Below are positions 15,741-22,068 of a DNA stretch of 42,536 nucleotides, one piece after another. The stretch's first letter is position 1. Each line of letters starts with the position of its first letter. The DNA comes from Halomicronema sp. CCY15110 (lineage in GTDB: Bacteria > Cyanobacteriota > Cyanobacteriia > Phormidesmidales > Phormidesmidaceae): assembly GCF_016888165.1 (NCBI RefSeq), contig NZ_JACSWC010000317.1, positions 1-42,536 of the forward strand, read 5' to 3'. The notes beneath the pieces were generated by a model. It searched no databases. It was not told the origin of the DNA and saw nothing but the letters and a program-made list of their open reading frames with translations. The position numbers and the translations under genes are program-made.

Positions 15741-15834
15741 TTTCTGAAACGTTTCTGAAACGATTCCGAATCGTTTCTTGAATTCGATAATAGCAACTTT
15801 CTAGCAACTTTCTAGGGCTTTCAAAGCAACTTAA
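15741..15834. repeat. 11-bp tandem repeat array upstream of the HTH gene
   Basis: TTTCTGAAACG occurs twice in tandem (15741-15751, 15752-15762), then diverged units (15763-15773, 15774-15784). After a 6-nt gap, TAGCAACTTTC occurs twice (15791-15801, 15802-15812), followed by two diverged units (to 15834). Eleven-base spacing puts every unit on the same DNA face. It lies between the divergent HTH and RHH genes and suits cooperative binding by either product. Confidence 0.8.
15757..15777. promoter_or_regulatory. 21-bp near-perfect operator palindrome
   Basis: GAAACGATTC and GAATCGTTTC are perfect 10-bp inverted arms around one central C, embedded in the 11-bp repeat array and 25 bp from the HTH gene's ATG. 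A dimeric repressor site is likely; autoregulation by the HTH protein is the simplest guess. Confidence 0.7.
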
Positions 15835-15847
15835 AAGGAGCTAGCGA

Positions 15848-15853
15848 TATAAT
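15848..15853 (+). promoter_or_regulatory. Candidate -10 box for the RHH gene
   Basis: A perfect TATAAT lies 52 bp before the RHH gene's ATG. No good -35 is seen at 16-18 bp; that position falls in the last unit of the repeat array, so regulated activation or repression there is possible. Confidence 0.4.
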
Positions 15854-15904
15854 ACGAAGTTTAGGTAGTTGCGACGATGCAGCTATCAAGTAACATTTGG
15901 GGCA

Positions 15905-16114
15905 ATGGAATCAATGATTGAAGTGGCCAAAAGAGTACATGTGACCTTGCCCGATACCGTTCATGCTGATCTCGAAGCGTGGGCAGAGGCGCGTGATCAG
16001 AAAATTGCAACTGTTGCAGCGATCGCGATTGAGATGTACTTAGAAAGCCTGAAGTCCAGAGGTGAGGTTCCCTTCACGCCAAACTCACCGAAAACAGACG
16101 GCGATCGCAATTAA
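15905..16114 (+). CDS. Ribbon-helix-helix DNA-binding protein
   Basis: About 69 residues: VAKRVHVTLPDTVHADLEAWAEARDQKIATVAAIAIEMYLESL is a ribbon-helix-helix fold (strand KRVHVTLP, then two helices), like CopG/ParG/ParR-type regulators. ATG at 15905 is preferred; an ATG 9 bp later would also keep the fold. It is divergent from the HTH gene across the 11-bp repeat array and is a second candidate to bind it, since RHH proteins often bind short tandem sites. No toxin gene is adjacent. Confidence 0.72.
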   Translation: MESMIEVAKRVHVTLPDTVHADLEAWAEARDQKIATVAAIAIEMYLESLKSRGEVPFTPNSPKTDGDRN

Positions 16115-16750
16115 GACTCTGGGGGTTCCCGCTTCGGCCCAGGCCCAGCGGTCGGGCCACCCCCGCCAGCGGTCAAGCCAATTCGGGCCGTTCAGCACTA
16201 GGGCTAGCGGTCAGCATGGTGTCTTCCCCCCGTCAGCCCCCAGCATTCCTCGCTAGCTCTGGCCTCAGCACCCGATTGTCTTGAGCAAAGTTGGTGTCCC
16301 TAACCCGGCACCGCCCTCTAGCGCCTCCCGTGCCCCGCTGAGCGTGGGCCACAGGCTACATACATCAGGTGTTGCGCCCGTGGCGCTCTGATTGCTTCGG
16401 CTTGCCCTTGACGGCGCGCTTTGGGCGTGGGAATCAGGAAGGTAGGGGGGCGGCGGCTTCGGTGTGCGAGTGGCGCGGGTTCGCGGTTCGCTCCGCCCCC
16501 AGGAAAATTAACGCTATCACGCCCAAGCTTCTACGCCGCAAGGGACAGCGCCTCACGTCCCCCCTGTACTGATTCGAGACGATAGCAGTCAATTCTCATG
16601 GTGTGTCGGCCCGGCAATGCCCGGCCTCCGTAGCCTTTATCTTGGCGGCGCTTCCCTACGGTCAGCCCCGCGATCCGAACCGGGGAGAACAGCGGATGCT
16701 TGGTGGCTCATGGTCGGCGCGGGGTGCCCGGTGGGGCGGCCTGGGCGCTG

Positions 16751-17023
16751 CTACCAGGGCAGCCGGTTTCCTTCGGTACGGCTTCCCTGGCTGGGTGGCT
16801 GTGGCAGTGTCAGCAGTTCTGGGGCGTTTCTCCACAGCAGCCCCAAGCGTCCCTCTGGCAGGCGTTTTACAGCGGTTATCTTGCCCATTGTCAGGCTTTG
16901 CAGCGCCATCACAGCCTGTGGGGTTTCGTCGCTCAGCGTCACCACGCCGCCTTGTGTGGGCCGCGCATAGGCGTTGCTCAGGTGTGGGTTTGTCGTCGTT
17001 AGTGTCAGTTGCTTTCCGGTCAT
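16751..17023 (-). CDS. Possible 90-residue protein of unknown function
   Basis: MTGKQLTLTTTNPHLSNAY start, then PEGRLGLLWRNAPELLTLP near the C-terminus. Balanced amino-acid use and many CTG codons look like real coding sequence, unlike the plus-strand frames here. Directly before the ATG stands CCCCAGAACA, the same motif found upstream of several plus-strand genes of this element (18063, 19077, 20318). That coincidence is the main support. No ribosome-binding site is obvious and no family is recognised. The T-poor minus strand makes open frames cheap, so it may be spurious. Confidence 0.42.
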   Translation of the reverse strand: MTGKQLTLTTTNPHLSNAYARPTQGGVVTLSDETPQAVMALQSLTMGKITAVKRLPEGRLGLLWRNAPELLTLPQPPSQGSRTEGNRLPW

Positions 17024-17373
17024 TGTTCTGGGGCGTTTAGTTTGTGGTTCCCAGTGCCCTTGCAGGGTGCCTTATCAAGTCCGTTGCCCTGCTGAGTTGG
17101 GTGGGTGTTTCCCCCGTCGGGGTTGGGTTGCCATTGCCCTCGCTGGCGTCTGCTGCCGTTGCTCGGTTGCTGCTGTCGATCGCCCAGCTCTCACCTTTAC
17201 TCCGGTCGGTTTCCGCTTGGGGGGCTGGTGGTGGTTTGCGCCGTTCGTGCGGTTGCCCCCGCTGGCAGGTTTCCGGCTTCGGTTCCGGTGCCTCGCGCTT
17301 TGCGCTTCACCCCCCGCTTGCCTTATGTGTCGCCCTTCGCGCCTCTCACCTCCCCCGTTCACCTGTACTTATT

Positions 17374-17489
17374 ATAGCTTTTAAGCTATGCGTTGTCATG
17401 GCCGCAATGTGTTTATTCTTCTTTTATTTTAGGGCTTTTTGGCTTCTGCCTTCATCCAAGCTTCATGTTGTCTATGCCTTAAAAGCTAT
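17374..17489. promoter_or_regulatory. 12-bp inverted repeats upstream of the SWIM gene
   Basis: ATAGCTTTTAAG at 17374-17385 and its exact inverse CTTAAAAGCTAT at 17478-17489 lie 92 bp apart in an AT-rich stretch just before the SWIM gene. TATAGT at 17495-17500 could be its -10. The pair may be an operator that loops, or a relic of an insertion. Confidence 0.5.
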
Positions 17490-17531
17490 GGATTTATAGT
17501 ACAATTGGTCTAGCGAGCGAGAGGCAAGAGC

Positions 17532-18005
17532 ATGGTTACACCGGGCAACATTCTTTATTCAGCCGCCGCAGTCAGACGGATGTTAGGGCTTTCTAAATCG
17601 GCTCAGGTCACAATCCGCGAGTTCTTCAAAGTGGTTTGGGTTTGGGTGAAAGGACAGCGCCCCACCTTCATTAGCAAGCGCTTGTTTAAGCAGCACTTTG
17701 CCGAGTGGCGCAAGGCTCAGAGCAGAGCTTTGCAGGTCACGCAGCGGTTAGACCGTCCCAATACCTACACCGTCCGCAATGAGTCCAATGGCACTACATA
17801 CCCCCTTGAGACTCGCTCAAATGGCGTGTTTTGCACCTGTGACGACTTCAATAATCAGCTTGAGTTTTGGGGCCGAGGCTGTTGTAAGCACGGTTACGCA
17901 GTTTTAGCCCATCTTGGTTTCGGCTCACTCCGCGACTACATGACCGCGAAGAAAGTTATCCCACTACGCCGAGCCAGTGAGCCAGCCGCCATTTATGCGG
18001 CTTAG
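17532..18005 (+). CDS. SWIM zinc-finger protein
   Basis: 157 residues. The SWIM motif CXCXnCXH is visible as CTCDDFNNQLEFWGRGCCKH near residues 98-117, followed by a helix GYAVLAHLGF. The N-terminal part (LYSAAAVRRMLGLSKS) resembles a small helix-turn-helix, and the middle is basic (KGQRPTFISKRLFKQHFAEWRK), so DNA or RNA binding is likely. SWIM domains bind zinc and occur in nucleic-acid and recombination proteins; here it is stand-alone, without helicase or transposase partner. A GAGG-containing leader precedes the ATG. It is the first of a plus-strand series ending with the Sak4-like ATPase. The precise job is unknown. Confidence 0.75.
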   Translation: MVTPGNILYSAAAVRRMLGLSKSAQVTIREFFKVVWVWVKGQRPTFISKRLFKQHFAEWRKAQSRALQVTQRLDRPNTYTVRNESNGTTYPLETRSNGVFCTCDDFNNQLEFWGRGCCKHGYAVLAHLGFGSLRDYMTAKKVIPLRRASEPAAIYAA

Positions 18006-18074
18006 GTTTGCCGCCCTGGGCATGGCGTAAAACTGCCCCCCGTGACCGACCACACGGGACAAACCCCAGAACAT
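18005..18074 (+). promoter_or_regulatory. Element leader motif, copy 1 (before ardC)
   Basis: Right after the SWIM stop: GGTTTGCCGCCCTGGGCAT, then hairpin CCCGTG (18039-18044) / CACGGG (18053-18058) with loop ACCGACCA, then ACCCCAGAACAT (18063-18074), 15 nt before the ardC ATG. The same order recurs at 19000-19088 with a different stem sequence, so the structure is kept while the stem changes. Confidence 0.65.
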
Positions 18075-18088
18075 ACAAGGACACTTTC

Positions 18089-19000
18089 ATGAAAAAGAAA
18101 GCATCGATCGACAAATTCCAATTGCTGACGGATAAGCTCTTAAGCCTGATGGAGCAGGGCGTTAAGCCTTGGGAGAAGCCTTGGCACTCCGCAGGCTACG
18201 GCAACGCGATTACCGGGCATCAGTACCAGGGAACAAACCCGCTGTTAGCGGCGATTGACTGTTTGATTCACGACTACTCCAGCCCGTTGTTTATCGGCTT
18301 TGCCCAGGCCAAAGAGCAGGGATGGCAGATCCGTAAGGGCAGTAAAGCCACCTGGCTGTTATGGGGAGGCACCGCCTGTAAGGAAGTCACCAACGAGGAC
18401 ACCGGAGAAACTGAGAAACGGTATTTCAACTCATTCCGATGGCTGAACGTGTTCAACCTGGATTGTGTTGATGACAGCGAGAGCGATCGCAAGATCGCGG
18501 ATGTCATTCAGGCGCAAGGCTTAGTCAATACCAACGCCGAGCCGAGGCTTGAAGATGCCGAAGCGCTGATCGCCGCTCAGAATGCCGTGGTGAAGTTTGG
18601 CGGCAATATGGCCTGTTATTCATCCAGTGCCGACAAAATCCAGATGCCCCGGTATGAGGACTTCACCGGAGCCGAAGCCTACTACGCCACCTTCATCCAC
18701 GAGCTTTCCCACTGGACAGGACACCCCAGCCGCTTAGACCGCAAGTTGGGCAATCAGTTTGGCTCACAAGCCTATGCCTATGAAGAACTGATCGCCGAGC
18801 TTAGCGCTGCATTCGTCTGTAACGAGATTGGGATGAGTAGCGAACTCGAAAACCATGCCAGTTACTTAGACAACTGGTTGCAGGTTTTGAAGTCTGACAA
18901 GAGAGCCTTCATTAAAGCCGCAGGACAGGCACAGAAAGCCGCAGGTTTACTGCTGACCAATGCCGAGATGAAAGCAGAGCCAGTCCCCGCAGCCGCTTAG
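18089..19000 (+). CDS. ardC: ArdC-like antirestriction protein
   Basis: About 303 residues. The N-terminal half is the ArdC ssDNA-binding domain (LLSLMEQGVKPWEKPWHS ... YQGTNPLLA, near 12-58). The C-terminal half is a zincin-like peptidase-fold domain with HELSH at 204-208 and a downstream Glu in AYEELIAEL as likely third ligand. ArdC proteins of conjugative plasmids bind single-stranded DNA and protect incoming DNA from host restriction. The ATG at 18089 fits the family; the frame extends 27 residues upstream over the leader motif. Finding it in the element next to an intact type I restriction operon fits entry into restricting hosts. Confidence 0.88.
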   Translation: MKKKASIDKFQLLTDKLLSLMEQGVKPWEKPWHSAGYGNAITGHQYQGTNPLLAAIDCLIHDYSSPLFIGFAQAKEQGWQIRKGSKATWLLWGGTACKEVTNEDTGETEKRYFNSFRWLNVFNLDCVDDSESDRKIADVIQAQGLVNTNAEPRLEDAEALIAAQNAVVKFGGNMACYSSSADKIQMPRYEDFTGAEAYYATFIHELSHWTGHPSRLDRKLGNQFGSQAYAYEELIAELSAAFVCNEIGMSSELENHASYLDNWLQVLKSDKRAFIKAAGQAQKAAGLLLTNAEMKAEPVPAAA

Positions 19001-19088
19001 GTTTGCCGCCCTGAGCATGGCGTTAAAAGGCTCAAAAGTTAACCCCCTGTCATGCCGACCAAAGCCCGACAGGGGAACCCCAGAACAT
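19000..19088 (+). promoter_or_regulatory. Element leader motif, copy 2
   Basis: GGTTTGCCGCCCTGAGCATGG directly after the ardC stop, then hairpin CCCCTGTC (19044-19051) / GACAGGGG (19068-19075) with CCGACCA in the loop, then ACCCCAGAACAT (19077-19088), 14 nt before the next ATG. Compared with copy 1 the stem letters differ but still pair, while loop core and 3' motif are unchanged. Confidence 0.65.
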
Positions 19089-19102
19089 GAGGTAATCACA
19101 TT

Positions 19103-19384
19103 ATGAACGCATTTCTAGTTAAGGAACCCACAGAGCTTGCTTACGAGCGAGAGCAAGAGCAACGCGAGGCCCAAGACGAGGCCCAGATTGAGCAGTGGGG
19201 ATGGGACAGCCTAGAGCTTTCCGAGATTCTCAAACGTTGGGGCATCCAAACCGTTCTCGCAGAATTGAAAGCCCAGCACGAGCGAGAAAACCGCTCACAG
19301 CTTGAGTATCGCATTCTTAGCCCTGCCTACCTCTCAGGCGGTTACGACGACCCTAACCCCTGTAGCTGTGAGGACTTGTTTTAG
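19103..19384 (+). CDS. Hypothetical acidic protein
   Basis: 93 residues, unrecognised. The first half is a charged helix rich in Glu and Gln (AYEREQEQREAQDEAQIEQWGWD), the middle LELSEILKRWGIQTVLAELKAQHERENRS is amphipathic, and the end is Cys/Pro-rich (NPCSCEDLF). GAGGT lies 14 nt before the ATG inside the leader. The stop codon touches the next gene's ATG. Small acidic proteins of this kind are common in early regions of phages and integrative elements. Confidence 0.65.
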   Translation: MNAFLVKEPTELAYEREQEQREAQDEAQIEQWGWDSLELSEILKRWGIQTVLAELKAQHERENRSQLEYRILSPAYLSGGYDDPNPCSCEDLF

Positions 19385-19594
19385 ATGAAAACTGACTCAA
19401 ACCGTCATCAATTCACGCTGACCATCACGATCGACATCGAATATCGACACGACTACCTCACCCCAGAAAAGATCATCAGCAAGATAGGCAACGCCATCTA
19501 CCAGGCTGAGGATCATCCAGATTGGGGCATTCCTGACCTCGACTACACCAGCAGCGACCCGGAACCGCTAGAGATTCCATACCCAGAAGACTAA
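19385..19594 (+). CDS. Hypothetical small protein
   Basis: 69 residues starting immediately after the previous stop (TAGATG), so it is co-translated. QFTLTITIDIEYRHDYLTPEKIISKIGNAIYQAEDHPDWG suggests a beta strand pair followed by a helix; the C-terminus is acidic and Pro-rich. No family recognised and no ribosome-binding site separate from the upstream gene. Confidence 0.6.
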   Translation: MKTDSNRHQFTLTITIDIEYRHDYLTPEKIISKIGNAIYQAEDHPDWGIPDLDYTSSDPEPLEIPYPED

Positions 19595-19635
19595 GCCACA
19601 GCGATCGCTCTGACTAGGGCGATCTCCCCCAGCCT

Positions 19636-19646
19636 ACCTCAGAACA
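19636..19646 (+). promoter_or_regulatory. Leader motif variant ACCTCAGAACA
   Basis: One base away from the ACCCCAGAACA motif of copies 1 and 2 and placed 11 nt before the next ATG. A C-rich stretch and GCGATCGC lie upstream, but no clear paired stem like the other copies. Confidence 0.45.
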
Positions 19647-19657
19647 ATCAGACAATC

Positions 19658-19963
19658 ATGCTTCACTTCTGCACCACACCACCCAGGCTCTCAGGTTGGG
19701 ACAAACGCCGATTCAATGACCTGTCACCAGAGGCAAAGAAGATTCTTGCAGGTTGGGCAAAAGCCTACTTTTATCCGACCAGCATTACCAGAGCCAACGG
19801 CAACAAAGGCTGGATATTTGCCCTGGAGCAAACCACCGCACTCCTAGACGACGACGGAGAGCCGATAGAAAGCCACATCAGGACACGCTCAATCCTGATT
19901 GAGCGCAAGACCCACAAAGTCAAGCACTACGGCTCCATCAAACTGCAAATCCTGAAGCACTAA
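19658..19963 (+). CDS. Hypothetical protein
   Basis: 101 residues, no family recognised. LSGWDKRRFNDLSPEAKKILAGWAKAYFYPTSITRANGNKGWIFALEQ looks like a compact alpha/beta protein with a second half of strands (RTRSILIERKTHKVKHYGSIKLQILKH) and many basic residues. It belongs to the same close-packed plus-strand series; the next gene starts 22 bp later, after AAGGAG. Confidence 0.6.
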   Translation: MLHFCTTPPRLSGWDKRRFNDLSPEAKKILAGWAKAYFYPTSITRANGNKGWIFALEQTTALLDDDGEPIESHIRTRSILIERKTHKVKHYGSIKLQILKH

Positions 19964-19985
19964 AACCCATTAAGGAGCCACCACC

Positions 19986-20249
19986 ATGCAACCCAAAACC
20001 GTAACCTACACCGCTTACTGCCAAGAATCCGACTGTGACGGCAGTTACCAGTACACGGAGCAGCGAGTTTGGACACTGGGTTATTGCAGCCCTGAAGTGA
20101 TCTGGATTCTCTCAGCCCGTGAGCATTGCAATTGGGACATGATCCCAATCTCGACCCATTGCGACCTGGCCACCAAAGCTCCCGGCCCTGGCATCCAAAC
20201 CGACCCCGACAGCCTTAAACGCATCGGCAAATTGCTGACCATGCACTAA
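19986..20249 (+). CDS. Hypothetical Cys-containing protein
   Basis: 87 residues, no family recognised. Five Cys are spread along the chain (CQESDC, GYC, HC, HC), so a metal site is possible but no classical spacing is seen. AAGGAG 8-9 nt before the ATG is a strong ribosome-binding site. Part of the plus-strand series between ardC and the Sak4-like ATPase. Confidence 0.6.
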   Translation: MQPKTVTYTAYCQESDCDGSYQYTEQRVWTLGYCSPEVIWILSAREHCNWDMIPISTHCDLATKAPGPGIQTDPDSLKRIGKLLTMH

Positions 20250-20255
20250 ACCCCA

Positions 20256-20328
20256 GGGCGATCGCGCCGCGACTCCGCAGGAGTATCGCCCCGATAAGCC
20301 GTGATCACCCCCAACACACCCCAGAACA
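20256..20328 (+). promoter_or_regulatory. Element leader motif, copy 3, with two-part hairpin
   Basis: GGGCGAT (20256-20262) pairs with ATCGCCC (20285-20291), and ACTCC/GGAGT (20272-20284) forms an inner stem. ACCCCAGAACA follows at 20318-20328, 17 nt before the ATPase ATG, with TTAGGAGTT as ribosome site between. The 3' motif is identical to copies 1 and 2; the hairpin is different. Confidence 0.55.
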
Positions 20329-20345
20329 GTTAGGAGTTACCGACC

Positions 20346-21188
20346 ATGTTTAAGAAGGCGACGAAACACCAAGCCCGCTTGAGACTAGCTCTATGCGGCC
20401 CCAGTGGTAGCGGCAAGACATACAGCGCCCTCAATATTGCTCACCACTTAGGCAGCAGCATTGCTCTGGTTGACACCGAACACGGCAGCGCCAGCAAGTA
20501 CGCTGATCGCTTTGATTTCGACGTGTGCGAGTTGACCGACTTCCACCCAAACCAATACATCGAAGCCATCCGCGAAGCAGGCAAGGCCGAGTATGAAGTG
20601 ATTGTGATCGACAGCCTCAGTCATGCATGGTTTTGGGAACTGAACGAAACCAGCAACGCCAAGAATAGCTTTACCGCATGGGGCAAAGTTCGCCCCCTAG
20701 AACGCGCCTTGATCGACGCCATGTTGAGCAGTCCGGCCCATGTCATAGTCACCATGCGGACAAAGACCGAATGGGTTTTAGTGGATAGCCCCCGCAACGG
20801 CAAGCCGATGCCCGAAAGAGTTGGCACCGCACCCATTCAGGCATCCGGCATTGAGTATGAATTTGACATCGCTGGAGAGCTTGACCTCAACCACATGCTC
20901 ACGATTTCCAAGAGCCGATGTCCCGCTCTGACCCGCACAACCCACGCTAACCCCGGTGAGAATTTAGCGGACACCATGCTGATGTGGTTGAGCGATGGAG
21001 CCCCGATGGAAGAAAGCGTAGAGAGTCGCGCTAATCGAGTCAAAGAAGCCCGTGAAGCGGTTGGTCTTGATCAAGAGTCTGTACGCAATTTAATCAAGGC
21101 TGAATTTCATGGGCGCACCAGTCCTCGACAGCTTTCCTCCCAAGACTGCGATTGCCTCATTGCACTGATTCAGCAAGCCACAGCTTAA
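20346..21188 (+). CDS. Sak4/AAA_24-like RecA-fold ATPase
   Basis: 280 residues. Walker A GPSGSGKT at 18-25, then IALVDTEHGSASKYADRF and Walker B-like EVIVIDSLSHAW near 81-92, with a downstream VIVTMRTKTEW strand: a compact RecA-core ATPase of the type phages and integrative elements use with ssDNA annealing or recombination (Sak4, often annotated AAA_24 or phage nucleotide-binding protein). The C-terminus (220-280) is helical. GPSGSGKTYSALNIA and DTEHGS are typical of this group. No SSB or annealing protein is adjacent. A strong TTAGGAGTT ribosome site precedes the ATG. A role in element recombination or replication repair is inferred. Confidence 0.8.
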   Translation: MFKKATKHQARLRLALCGPSGSGKTYSALNIAHHLGSSIALVDTEHGSASKYADRFDFDVCELTDFHPNQYIEAIREAGKAEYEVIVIDSLSHAWFWELNETSNAKNSFTAWGKVRPLERALIDAMLSSPAHVIVTMRTKTEWVLVDSPRNGKPMPERVGTAPIQASGIEYEFDIAGELDLNHMLTISKSRCPALTRTTHANPGENLADTMLMWLSDGAPMEESVESRANRVKEAREAVGLDQESVRNLIKAEFHGRTSPRQLSSQDCDCLIALIQQATA

Positions 21189-21194
21189 ACCGAC

Positions 21195-21222
21195 CAGGTG
21201 GGGGCATCGATGCCCCCACCTG
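21195..21222. promoter_or_regulatory. Perfect 28-bp palindrome
   Basis: CAGGTGGGGGCATC followed by its exact inverse GATGCCCCCACCTG, with no spacer, just after the ATPase stop. No T-run follows, so it is not a standard terminator; as DNA it could bind a dimer or extrude a cruciform. CCGACCA, the loop core of the leader hairpins, overlaps its left end. Confidence 0.75.
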
Positions 21223-21253
21223 AGTACCAGCAGAGCACTAAAGAGGTAACTAG

Positions 21254-21571
21254 ATGCTATCTTTAGCCTACTGTTTCACTACAGAAGCTATGACCCGGAC
21301 GGCAGAGCAAGCCAAGGCACTGATTGACGCCATCGCCCAAGAAGCTCAAAAACAATGGGGAGAGGATTGGCTAGCCTCCCTGGTTTCTGCCTACTGCGAG
21401 ATTGAAAGTGCCGAAACTGGCAAGCTAATCAAGCCCGTGCAGCGACGATCTCAGTTAGGTCGAACATTTGAGAGCGGCAACCCCACAACTGAAACCCTGA
21501 TGCGATTAGTCCAGGCGGTTGGAGGTCAACTAGAGCTAGTGTTTATTCGCAGAGAAGTCAAACGATTTTAA
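21254..21571 (+). CDS. HTH-like small protein (antitoxin type)
   Basis: 105 residues. The C-terminal half (RSQLGRTFESGNPTTETLMRLVQAVGGQLELVFI) resembles the second half of XRE-type antitoxin domains (EsGn-pTleTLmrl-qAvG), but the usual first HTH helices are not evident; the N-terminus is a helix with DAIAQEAQKQWGEDWLASLVSAYCEI. AGAGG lies 8 nt before the ATG. No toxin is adjacent. It ends 30 bp from the convergent repressor gene. DNA binding is likely but not certain. Confidence 0.55.
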   Translation: MLSLAYCFTTEAMTRTAEQAKALIDAIAQEAQKQWGEDWLASLVSAYCEIESAETGKLIKPVQRRSQLGRTFESGNPTTETLMRLVQAVGGQLELVFIRREVKRF

Positions 21572-21601
21572 AGGGCGGCAGCAGAACCGATTTAATCTAC
21601 C

Positions 21602-21937
21602 TCACTCCTCATCAGTGTCCACCCGACCTCCTGCGACCCGTTGAGCCAGCAGCATCATGAGCCACGCTAATTCTTTATCGTCCATCGCTTCAATCCGCTC
21701 TTGCAAGCTGGCCTCAGTTTTGCGTCCATAAATTTCAGTCATTAATTCTTCTGGCAACTGCCCCCGAATCCTGGCGATCTTCTCCAAGCCGTCCAGGTCG
21801 GGGGCATTTTTGGCATTCTCCCAATTGTGAACTGTGGACTGAGACACCCCTAGCAATTCCGAAAAATCCCGCTGCGATCGCTTGCCTCTAGCCTCTTTGA
21901 CCGCCTCGGCATATCGCTTCAATACAACCTCATCCAT
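21602..21937 (-). CDS. XRE-family repressor
   Basis: 111 residues from ATG 21937, which has AAGGA about 9 nt upstream; an ATG 60 bp further out lacks a ribosome site. The HTH is clear: RSQRDFSELLGVSQSTVHNWENAKNAPDLDGLEKIARIRG (about 18-57). The C-terminus is a helical acidic region that could mediate dimerisation. It faces a divergent RHH gene across repeated ATTGATTG sequences, the layout of a phage-type or ICE-type decision switch. No LexA-like peptidase domain, so induction would not be by RecA cleavage. Confidence 0.85.
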   Translation of the reverse strand: MDEVVLKRYAEAVKEARGKRSQRDFSELLGVSQSTVHNWENAKNAPDLDGLEKIARIRGQLPEELMTEIYGRKTEASLQERIEAMDDKELAWLMMLLAQRVAGGRVDTDEE

Positions 21938-22013
21938 TTCAGAGAATCCTTCTGCAACTACCGAAAACACACCCAGGTCAATCAATTTTCGCAGCATAAA
22001 CTAAAAATTTAAG

Positions 22014-22054
22014 CAATCAATCAATTGCGTAATATACTACTGATTGATTGATTG
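22014..22054. promoter_or_regulatory. Operator of the divergent repressor/RHH switch
   Basis: CAATCAATCAAT (22014-22025) and its exact inverse ATTGATTGATTG (22043-22054) flank a 17-bp AT-rich centre that includes AATATACT. They lie between the divergent repressor and RHH genes, where both promoters must sit. The tetranucleotide repeat could allow slipped sites. Confidence 0.75.
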
Positions 22055-22068
22055 AAAGGAAACTATCA

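Larger units (their letters stand above)
16115..17531. other. 1.4-kb region mostly without plus-strand genes, A-depleted on the plus strand
   Basis: Plus-strand open frames here lack coding character. From about 16600 to 17360 the plus strand is poor in A: I count 14 A against 93 T in 17041-17340. The matching lack of T on the minus strand keeps minus frames open by default. One minus-strand frame (16751-17023) looks coding and is listed separately. Three AGCGGTC copies lie at 16147, 16168 and 16206. A 14-bp direct repeat, GTTCTGGGGCGTTT, occurs at 16816-16829 and 17025-17038. No known RNA family was recognised. Confidence 0.6.

Noticed and set aside
16603-17040. Plus-strand open frames rich in Ser, Arg, Gly and Pro
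   Set aside because: Three overlapping frames are open at once, none with a ribosome site or protein-like composition.
17041-17340. Diversity-generating retroelement as cause of A depletion
   Set aside because: No reverse transcriptase and no template/variable repeat pair in the window.
17075-17362. Minus-strand frame for a basic, Arg/Gly/Asn-rich protein
   Set aside because: The minus strand has almost no T here, so stop codons cannot occur and the frame is open by default. It lacks hydrophobic residues expected in a folded protein.
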